Of a stretch of DNA of 8,309 nt, positions 1 to 8,309 are shown piece after piece. The notes under the pieces are model-generated. The model was not told the DNA's origin, searched no databases, and was given only the letters and a program-made list of their open reading frames with translations. Numbering within the stretch: the stretch's first letter is position 1; each line of letters opens with the position of its first letter. Both the position numbers and the translations under genes were made by a program. The stretch covers positions 1-8,309 of the forward strand of contig JAIRTI010000020.1 of the NCBI GenBank assembly GCA_031255035.1, read 5' to 3'. Source of the stretch: Desulfovibrio sp. (GTDB taxonomy: Bacteria; Desulfobacterota; Desulfovibrionia; Desulfovibrionales; Desulfovibrionaceae).

Positions 1-15
1 GCCGGGTCCAGGGCC

Positions 16-72
16 GGCAAGGCCCTGGCGGGTGTGGGCGGAGCCCACATGCGATCAAATTGGCTTCGACAA
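16..72 (+). repeat. 57-bp repeat unit, copy 1 (left arm)
   Basis: First of two direct copies in the left arm; the second is at 86-142, giving a 70-bp period with a 13-bp linker (73-85). The copies differ at one position (58 versus 128). Each has a perfect hairpin, TGTGGGC-GGA-GCCCACA (33-49 here), followed by GCGATC and TTGGCTTCGACAA. Inverted counterparts lie at 6368-6424 and 6298-6354. Confidence 0.93.
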
Positions 73-85
73 CAGAACCGCGAAA

Positions 86-142
86 GGCAAGGCCCTGGCG
101 GGTGTGGGCGGAGCCCACATGCGATCAGATTGGCTTCGACAA
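86..142 (+). repeat. 57-bp repeat unit, copy 2 (left arm)
   Basis: Second direct copy of the unit at 16-72, with hairpin stems at 103-109 and 113-119. It lies nearest to the downstream operon. The equivalent inner copy of the right arm (6298-6354) is likewise nearest to aat, so both operons face the same side of the element. Confidence 0.93.
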
Positions 143-154
143 AATCAGAATTGC

Positions 155-276
155 TGTTGATGAAAATGCGGCGTTGATTGTTGCCGCAAAAATAGCTATG
201 CCTGAAATGTCGGCAGGGGGCTGCGGAGCATGTGCGGTCCGCCTTCTTTCACCAAGCCTCAGCGGAGTCCCATAGC
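155..276 (+). promoter_or_regulatory. Leader region of the small gene-cbiC operon
   Basis: This 122-bp non-repeat stretch must hold the start signals of the plus-strand operon unless transcription begins in the repeat. A weak sigma70-like pair is TTGATT (174-179) and TATGCC (197-202) with a 17-bp spacer; the -10 matches poorly. A ribosome binding site GGAG (264-267) lies 9 bases before the ATG at 277. I looked for a cobalamin riboswitch B12 box and did not find one. A 5-bp stem (GCGGC/GCCGC, about 169-188) is followed by A residues, so it is not a terminator on this strand. Confidence 0.3.
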
Positions 277-528
277 ATGAAATACCTTATTTGCGAAGAT
301 TTTTCCGGTCAGCCGGTCCCCTTTCTTTTCCCGGACAGGGTCGCTCATCTGGACATGCGCGAGCAACTGCCGTACGCCAACGTGCTTTCGGCGGGATATA
401 TCATTTTGGCCGACGGGCAGTTCGTGTGCTCCGGCGGCGATGCGGAACTCGGCGCGGCCTCAAGGCCGGAGGACGTTGACTGTATTACGAGTTTTTTTCT
501 GCGCAGACCGGGCAATGCCCCCTTGTGA
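277..528 (+). CDS. Small conserved-looking protein of unknown function, 83 aa
   Basis: I cannot assign a function. The start is ATG 277 because GGAG sits 9 bases upstream. An earlier in-frame ATG at 232 would add 15 residues but has no comparable ribosome site. The protein begins MKYLICEDFSG, has a Pro/Phe-rich stretch (residues 13-19, PVPFLFP), a central LSAGYIILADGQ segment (37-48) that looks like a beta hairpin, and ends in SFFLRRPGNAPL. Cysteines are at 6, 51 and 69, with no metal-binding spacing, signal peptide or membrane segment. It overlaps the cbiC start by 14 bases in another frame, which suggests translational coupling. A run of seven T residues (492-498) lies just before the overlap. 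The overall feel is of short conserved Desulfovibrio proteins, but that is recollection only. Confidence 0.7.
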   Translation: MKYLICEDFSGQPVPFLFPDRVAHLDMREQLPYANVLSAGYIILADGQFVCSGGDAELGAASRPEDVDCITSFFLRRPGNAPL

Positions 529-1245
529 CCGTTTTGCGGCCCCGGCGGACGGCGGCGTTGCCGATTTTGGCGCGAACGGCGTGATACGCCTGGACTCCGC
601 TTCCGGTCCAGAGGCCATTGAGCGGCGGTCGTTCGCCATCATAGAAAGTGAAGTTCAAGAACCCAGACCCTTTGCCGGACCGGCCTGGCAGGTGGCCCGC
701 CGTCTGGTGCACAGCAGCGGCGATCTGTCGCTTCTTTCCTCTTTGTATCTGCCGGACGCGGCGGTGCGCGCGGGCGTGGAGGCCTTGAAAAAGGGCCGGC
801 CCGTGTATGCGGACACCGCCATGGCCGTTGCGGGCATGCCTGCCCGGCGGCTCGCTCCGCTTGGGGTGCGCGCCGAATGCTTTCTCTATGGGGCAGGGGT
901 TGCCGAAACGGCGCGGCGTCTGGGCTGCACCAGGGCGAAGGCCGGCATCAGGGCGTTGAGCGAGCGCATGGGTTCGTCCGTCCTTGCCATAGGCAACGCG
1001 CCCACGGCCCTTTTGGCCCTGTTTGACTATCTGGATTCGGGGGGAGAGCCCCCGGCGCTGGTCATCGCCATGCCGGTAGGCTTTGTGAACGCGGCGGAGT
1101 CCAAGGAACTGGCCTTGCGGCGCGGCGATCTTGCCGTGCTTGCCGTGCGCGGCCGGCGGGGCGGGTCGCCTCTGGCTGCGGCCACGGTGAACGCCCTGGC
1201 CTGCCTCGCCCTTGAGGAAAGCGGCCTGGCGCCCGCGCCGTTATA

Positions 1246-1246
<1 letters not shown>
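515..1246 (+). CDS. cbiC: Precorrin-8X / cobalt-precorrin-8 methylmutase (CbiC/CobH), 243 aa
   Basis: This cytoplasmic enzyme of corrin-ring synthesis moves the C-11 methyl group to C-12, giving hydrogenobyrinate or its cobalt form, cobyrinate. Family motifs are clear: VARRLVHSSGD with the expected catalytic His66; YADTAMAVAGM (98-108); AIGNAPTALLALFD (158-171), which matches the family's AIGNAPTAL block; AMPVGFVNAAESKEL (185-199); and VRGRRGGSPLAAATVNALA (211-229). Length is somewhat above the usual 210 or so, with about 30 extra N-terminal residues. ATG 515 is chosen because it overlaps the upstream stop. The frame stays open back to 440, but that stretch lies inside the upstream gene. No Shine-Dalgarno is visible, fitting coupled translation. 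I use cbiC because an anaerobic cobalt-early pathway is expected if the host is a sulphate reducer; cobH would apply otherwise. Confidence 0.94.

Positions 1247-1251
<5 letters not shown>
1233..1251. other. Stem-loop over the cbiC stop codon
   Basis: CCGCGC (1233-1238) pairs with GCGCGG (1246-1251) around a 7-base loop containing most of the TAG stop. It sits in the 24-bp gap region between converging cbiC and ligA. There is no T tract on either strand, so it is not a canonical intrinsic terminator. It could only be a weak bidirectional barrier. Confidence 0.3.
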
Positions 1252-5501
<4,250 letters not shown>

Positions 5502-5505
<4 letters not shown>

Positions 5506-6230
5506 GGCGTGTGCTTTCGCTCTTCATCTTGCGCCTGGGCCGGGGGGATGCCCTGCCGCCAACTGCCCCGGCGCAGGGGTTTTGCCAGCGCCGACGCCAG
5601 TAAATCCATAAATTGCGAACGGGGCACGGCTTGAGCGCCGAAACGGAGCATGTGTTCGGTGACCTGCTGGCAATCAATCAGGGTAAACCCTTCCTGCCGT
5701 AAGGTTCGCACCAGATGGGCAAAGGCGGCCTTGGAGGCGTCCGGGGCGCGGTAAAACATGGATTCCCCGAAAAAGACGCCGCCGAGAGCCACTCCGTACA
5801 GACCCCCGGCGAGTTCTCCATCCTGCCATGCCTCCACCGAATGGGCAAGGCCCATCCTGTGCAGATTGCCATAGGCCGCAATCATTTCCGGCAACAGCCA
5901 GGTGCCGTCGTAGTCGCCGCGCGGTCCGGCGCAGGCCTGGATGACGTCGTCAAAGGCGGCGTCCAGGCTGAAGGTAAAGACGCCCCTGTCCATCACGCGC
6001 TTGAGCGATCGCGGCAGATGGAAGGTTTCGGGCAGCAGGACGCAACGCGGGTCGGGCGTCCACCAGAGCGGAGGGCTGTCCTCGTGATACCAGGGAAACA
6101 CGCCGATGCAATAGGCGGCCACCAGCCGGTGCGGGCTGAGGTTGCCGCCGACGGCCAGAAGGCCGTCCGGCTCGGCGTCAAACGGATCGGGGAAGGCCAC
6201 GCCCGTGTCCGGCAAGCGATATATGGGCAT
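5502..6230 (-). CDS. aat: Leucyl/phenylalanyl-tRNA-protein transferase, 242 aa
   Basis: Aat moves Leu or Phe from aminoacyl-tRNA to proteins with N-terminal Lys or Arg, making N-degrons for ClpS/ClpAP. Family blocks are continuous: [21 protein letters not shown] (13-33), YCIGVFPWY (40-48), [13 protein letters not shown] (56-68), [12 protein letters not shown] (109-120), GLAHSVEAW (127-135), [18 protein letters not shown] (142-159), ASKAAF (165-170) and LIDCQ (184-188). The ATG at 6230 lines up with the family N-terminus. The frame remains open upstream to 6380, but the extra 50 residues are partly translated from the inverted-repeat arm and should not be annotated as protein. No Shine-Dalgarno precedes the start, and a strong promoter match places the transcription start on the ATG itself. 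It is the first gene of an operon with uvrB and ligA; clpS and clpA are not in the window. Confidence 0.96.
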
Positions 6231-6236
6231 CGGCTG

Positions 6237-6265
6237 ATAATAAGGCGCGCCCGCCGGATTGGCAA
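6237..6265 (-). promoter_or_regulatory. Sigma70-like promoter of aat-uvrB-ligA
   Basis: Read on the minus strand, TTGCCA (plus 6260-6265, 5 of 6 to TTGACA) is followed after exactly 17 bp by TATTAT (plus 6237-6242, 5 of 6 to TATAAT). Standard spacing puts +1 at 6230, the A of the aat ATG, so the transcript would be leaderless; the lack of a Shine-Dalgarno agrees. It lies between the repeat arm and the gene, outside the repeat. It is unproven: an additional upstream promoter in the repeat would give a normal leader. Confidence 0.55.
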
Positions 6266-6297
6266 CGGGATTTCGGCGAAGGCCGGCAATTCTAATT

Positions 6298-6354
6298 TTG
6301 TCGAAGCCAATCTGATCGCATGTGGGCTCCGCCCACACCCGCCAGGGCCTTGCC
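6298..6354 (-). repeat. 57-bp repeat unit, inner copy (right arm)
   Basis: Inverted counterpart of the unit at 86-142; identical to it by my reading. It faces the aat operon. Confidence 0.9.
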
Positions 6355-6367
6355 TTTCGCGGTTCTG

Positions 6368-6424
6368 TTGTCGAAGCCAATCTGATCGCATGTGGGCTCT
6401 GCCCACACCCGCCAGGGCCTTGCC
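6368..6424 (-). repeat. 57-bp repeat unit, outer copy (right arm)
   Basis: Inverted counterpart of the unit at 16-72, differing at 6382 and 6400. The latter changes only the hairpin loop. Confidence 0.9.
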
Positions 6425-6500
6425 GGCCCTGGACCCGGCGATTGGGTTACAGGAGTGCTGCCAAGTTGCTGCGCGCAGCCGGAACCCAAACTGAGGGGGT

Positions 6501-6517
6501 CCGGGGCAGCGCCCCGG
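6501..6517. repeat. GC-rich hairpin, likely dispersed intergenic repeat
   Basis: Perfect 7-bp stem CCGGGGC/GCCCCGG with an AGC loop, preceded by GAGGGGGT and followed by CCGCCGGAGG. No T tract follows, and no gene is transcribed into it from either side within the window, so it does not look like a terminator in use here. The resemblance to known dispersed repeats is from memory. Confidence 0.45.
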
Positions 6518-6604
6518 CCGCCGGAGGCATTGCCTTTCACAGTTGGCGAATGGGGGGCCGCAAAAAGGCTCATAATGAGAATTGCTGGTCTTGATCCGTC
6601 CCTA

Positions 6605-6634
6605 TTGCCCTTTTGCCTGGAAAGAGGATATAGG
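6605..6634 (+). promoter_or_regulatory. Possible promoter of the response regulator operon
   Basis: TTGCCC (6605-6610) and TATAGG (6629-6634) are separated by 18 bp, each matching 4 of 6 consensus bases. The start of transcription would be near 6641, which favours the ATG at 6699 over that at 6651. This is a weak match and other sites are possible. Confidence 0.25.
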
Positions 6635-6698
6635 GGAGACAGGCCCGAGAATGCGGGCTCTGGCGGATACGTCACCTCAACAACGGACGGCACAATCC

Positions 6699-7082
6699 AT
6701 GGAAGGCGCCCGCATTCTCATCGTGGATGACGAGACCGAGGCCGGGGAAATACTGGCTCTTCGTCTGCGCCGTCGCGGCGCTGAAGCCGATTGCCTGGAG
6801 AGCGGCGAAGCCGCCCTTGAATGGCTTGCCTCGCACGACGCGGACATTGTCCTGCTTGACGTGAAAATGCCGGGCATGGACGGCCTTGAGACCTTGGGCT
6901 TCATCCGCGAAAGGCGCCCGGACGTGTCGGTGATCATCCTTTCCGGGCATGCCGATATGGCCGATGCCGCCAAAGGCATGGAACTCGGCGCTTTTTTCTA
7001 CATGCTCAAGCCGGTGAGCATAGAGGACCTCTGCAATAAAATTGTTGACGCCCGGCGTTTGCAGTCGCTGAACGGGCGATAA
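6699..7082 (+). CDS. Single-domain CheY-like response regulator, 127 aa
   Basis: This is a cytoplasmic receiver domain expected to be phosphorylated by a histidine kinase. From ATG 6699 the protein begins MEGARILIVDDE. The acidic pocket is Asp10/Asp11, the phospho-acceptor is Asp54 in LLDVKMPGMDG, the switch Ser82 is in IILSGH, and Lys104 is in MLKP. The domain fills the protein; there is no DNA-binding or enzymatic output domain. The start is uncertain. ATG 6699 has GGACGG 8 bases upstream and the usual short N-terminus, whereas ATG 6651 would add 16 residues and has GGGGAG 12 bases upstream. The gene ends 9 bp before a PEP-synthase-like gene on the same strand, so the two are probably co-transcribed and functionally linked. 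No histidine kinase is in the window, so its partner is unknown. Confidence 0.9.
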   Translation: MEGARILIVDDETEAGEILALRLRRRGAEADCLESGEAALEWLASHDADIVLLDVKMPGMDGLETLGFIRERRPDVSVIILSGHADMADAAKGMELGAFFYMLKPVSIEDLCNKIVDARRLQSLNGR

Positions 7083-7091
7083 CCGGGTCGC

Positions 7092-8309
7092 ATGGCTGCC
7101 CTTTTTTCCCGTTTGTTCAAGCGCAAGGCCGCCGAAGCCGCCGGCGGCGAATCCTTTGCGGCCGGATTCCACCGTTTCAGACTGTTTTTGAGCGCTTACA
7201 TCGAAGCCTATGGCGAGATGATGGATTTCGAAGAGCGCCTGGCCGCTGAAATGCCCTTCGGCATGCCGTTTCTCCGTCTGTGCACCGCCAAACTCACCGT
7301 TGCCTCGATGCAGTGCATCCTGCAACTGAACGCCCTTGCCCCAGGACGCTTCAAGCGCCTGGACGAAGCGTTTTCGACCCTGCGCTCCAACGTGCAGGCC
7401 AGCCTCGGCAAAGGTCTGACCCCGCTGCACGGCCCCCGGCTCGTTCCTTACTGCGAGGTGTCCGGGAAGCACTCCGGCCTTATCTCCGCGAATCTGACCA
7501 AGCTTGAGGCCATCCGGCTGAATTACCCCGAGTTCATGCCCAGGGGCTTTATCGTTACCGGCGCGGCCTGGTGGGAGTACTTCAACAACCCGGACATGCA
7601 CGACGAGATCGATCGCATCATGATCATCTCGCAGGACGATCCGGGGAGTTTTGCCGAGGCCGGGGCCGCCATCCGCGAGCGCATGTCCAGATCGTTTCCC
7701 CTGCCGTCCTCCCTTGAGGAGGAGGTGCGCGAGCTTTCGGCGGCGCGCTATCCGGAAATCGCGGCGGACGGCCACGTGCTGCTCGTCCGCTGTCTGCCGG
7801 TGCGCGACGAACACGGCGCCCTGGTCATGCCCGAGCAGTTGCTGCGGACGCCCGTTGCCGCCGCCGACATTCTCAAGGCCATCCAGTCGTCGTTCAGCAC
7901 GGCCTACCGCTCTCGGGCCATTATCTACCGCCTTAAACGCGGCATCCGTGACCGGGCCATGCCCCTGTGCGTCGCCCTGACGCTGATCCCCGCGGTGCAT
8001 GCCAGGGGAAGCGTTCATCGCGGACTGGACCGCCCGGAGCTTGACGAGCTTTTGTTCCGGGTGCGCAGCAGCTTCAATACGCCGGAACACTGGCCCTCGC
8101 AGGCCTCCGTCGAAGGGGCGTCCCTGCCCGAGAAGGTGCGGGGCGATTTGCTGACGAGCGCCAGAGAGGCCCTGGACTGCCTCAAGGACGCGCCGGTCAG
8201 GGGCAACCGCCATGAAGTCTTCTGGGCAGCGGCCGAGGACGGGCGTTTTTTCGTCCTCGGCGTCAACGCCCTGCCCGATCCGGCTGTTGAAAATATGCCG
8301 CCGCCGCCG
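7092..8309 (+). CDS. PEP synthase/PPDK-like N-terminal ATP-grasp protein, apparently degenerate (partial, 406+ aa)
   Basis: The frame is open from ATG 7092 to the window end, so the C-terminus is missing. Residues 1-12 are a basic start (SRLFKRK). Residues 20-110 form a predicted helical domain I do not recognise. From about 115 the protein follows PEP synthase: VSGKHSGL (123-130) for GGKNASLGE, MPRGFIVTGAAWWEYF (149-164) for the VPxGFxxTxxAY block, LLVRCLPVRDEHGAL (230-244) for the VRSSATAED/SFAGQ loop, AIQSSFSTAYRSRAIIYRLKRG (263-284) for AVxxxxASLFxxRAxxYR, and HEVFWAAAEDGRFFVLGVNALP (374-395) for DIEWAxDxxGxLFIVQARP. Lys126 and Arg233 remain. The RSS serines, the IEW glutamate and the QAR motif appear lost, and the GLGE region looks deleted. 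It may be a pseudoenzyme or a regulatory relative. A weak ribosome site and the 9-bp gap suggest coupling to the response regulator. Confidence 0.68.
   Translation, partial: MAALFSRLFKRKAAEAAGGESFAAGFHRFRLFLSAYIEAYGEMMDFEERLAAEMPFGMPFLRLCTAKLTVASMQCILQLNALAPGRFKRLDEAFSTLRSNVQASLGKGLTPLHGPRLVPYCEVSGKHSGLISANLTKLEAIRLNYPEFMPRGFIVTGAAWWEYFNNPDMHDEIDRIMIISQDDPGSFAEAGAAIRERMSRSFPLPSSLEEEVRELSAARYPEIAADGHVLLVRCLPVRDEHGALVMPEQLLRTPVAAADILKAIQSSFSTAYRSRAIIYRLKRGIRDRAMPLCVALTLIPAVHARGSVHRGLDRPELDELLFRVRSSFNTPEHWPSQASVEGASLPEKVRGDLLTSAREALDCLKDAPVRGNRHEVFWAAAEDGRFFVLGVNALPDPAVENMPPPP

Larger units (their letters stand above)
1..154. repeat. Left arm of long inverted repeat
   Basis: This block is the reverse complement of 6286-6439; base i pairs with base 6440-i. 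I count three differences in 154 positions (40, 58 and 146), about 98% identity. Matching stops abruptly at 155/6285. The left end is cut by the window, so the repeat may be longer. The arm contains two direct copies of a 57-bp unit (16-72 and 86-142). It also holds an 8-bp stem hairpin at 8-28 and 7-bp stem hairpins at 33-49 and 103-119. No transposase or obvious terminal inverted repeat is visible. The frame that opens at 60 and crosses this arm is not judged to be a gene. It is best described as an intergenic dispersed repeat of unknown type. Confidence 0.95.
6286..6439. repeat. Right arm of long inverted repeat
   Basis: Near-identical reverse complement of 1-154 (three substitutions). It contains the two 57-bp units in inverted orientation at 6298-6354 and 6368-6424. 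Hairpin stems lie at 6321-6337, 6391-6407 and 6412-6432. The substitution at 6400 falls in a hairpin loop and the other two lie outside the stems, so all stems are kept. It lies 56 bp upstream of the aat start. Together with the left arm it brackets 155-6285. Confidence 0.95.
6440..6698. other. Gene-free, palindrome-rich region between the repeat arm and the response regulator
   Basis: No convincing gene is seen here on either strand. Structures in order: TTGGGTT (6442-6448) pairs with AACCCAA (6483-6489), enclosing the 12-bp perfect palindrome GCTGCGCGCAGC (6468-6479). Then CCGGGGC-AGC-GCCCCGG (6501-6517) forms a 7-bp hairpin, followed by CGCCGGAGGC, a pattern typical of dispersed GC-rich intergenic repeats in Desulfovibrio-type genomes. 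TTGCCTTTCACAGTT (6530-6544) resembles TTGCCTTTCGCGGTT (6350-6364) from the repeat arm (13 of 15). The last hundred bases hold the presumed promoter of the response regulator. Confidence 0.6.

Noticed and set aside
1..154. Possible CRISPR array
   Set aside because: Only two 57-bp repeats with a 13-bp linker, and the linker is the same in the inverted copy. Repeat and spacer sizes do not fit and there are no cas genes.
60..275. A 71-codon frame beginning in the left repeat arm
   Set aside because: Half of it is translated repeat sequence, identical to the false extension of aat. It has no ribosome site and no recognisable protein.
155..276. Cobalamin riboswitch upstream of the cbiC operon
   Set aside because: Expected from gene function, but I could not find a B12-box-like sequence or enough length for the fold.
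6571..6582. Fur-box-like hexamers (CATAAT GAGAAT) upstream of the response regulator
   Set aside because: Two imperfect hexamers without a third match. Likely by chance in the only AT-richer patch here, and the downstream genes give no iron link.
6651..7082. Longer start of the response regulator at ATG 6651
   Set aside because: The GGGGAG upstream is 12 bases away, rather far, and the extra 16 residues are unlike receiver N-termini. Kept as an alternative, not preferred.
6672..8213. A long open frame on the minus strand (513 codons) opposite the response regulator and PEP-synthase-like gene
   Set aside because: Its translation is low-complexity (rich in Gly, His, Arg, Gln) with no recognised motif, while the plus strand encodes a clear receiver and a PPDK-like protein. 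It is a high-GC antisense shadow.

Overview
The window is high-GC bacterial DNA with tightly packed genes, overlapping starts and stops, and housekeeping proteins that all read through intact. Gene content and protein style (NAD-dependent ligase, a CbiC/CobH-type methylmutase, a PEP-synthase-like protein beside a single-domain response regulator) suggest a Desulfovibrio-like deltaproteobacterium (Desulfovibrionaceae). That placement is inference from protein resemblance, not from a marker gene.

Layout. Bases 1-154 are one arm of a long, about 98% identical inverted repeat; the other arm is at 6286-6439. Each arm holds two direct copies of a 57-bp unit with an internal hairpin. The roughly 6.1 kb between the arms contains two convergent operons. 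On the plus strand, a small unknown gene (277-528) overlaps cbiC (515-1246), a corrin-ring methylmutase of cobalamin synthesis. On the minus strand, aat (6230-5502), uvrB (5505-3400) and ligA (3403-1271) are joined by two ATGA stop/start overlaps. The operons converge with 24 bp between stop codons. Each operon begins just inside one repeat arm, so both read away from the same repeat sequence in the same relative orientation.

Outside the right arm is a gene-free stretch rich in palindromes (6440 to about 6600). It is followed by a plus-strand pair: a CheY-like response regulator without output domain (6699-7082) and, 9 bp later, a protein running off the window (7092-8309). The latter resembles the N-terminal ATP-grasp half of phosphoenolpyruvate synthase/pyruvate phosphate dikinase, but several expected nucleotide-binding and catalytic positions appear to be lost.

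How the genes work together. UvrB (damage verification) and LigA (nick sealing) act at successive stages of nucleotide excision repair. Aat tags proteins for N-degron proteolysis and shares only the transcript. A strong sigma70-like promoter (TTGCCA, 17 bp, TATTAT) predicts transcription starting exactly at the A of the aat start codon, i.e. a leaderless message. The response regulator and the PEP-synthase-like protein probably form a separate signalling or regulatory operon. The points most worth a second look are the inverted-repeat pair, the possible leaderless start of aat-uvrB-ligA, and the degenerate PEP-synthase-like protein paired with a receiver protein.
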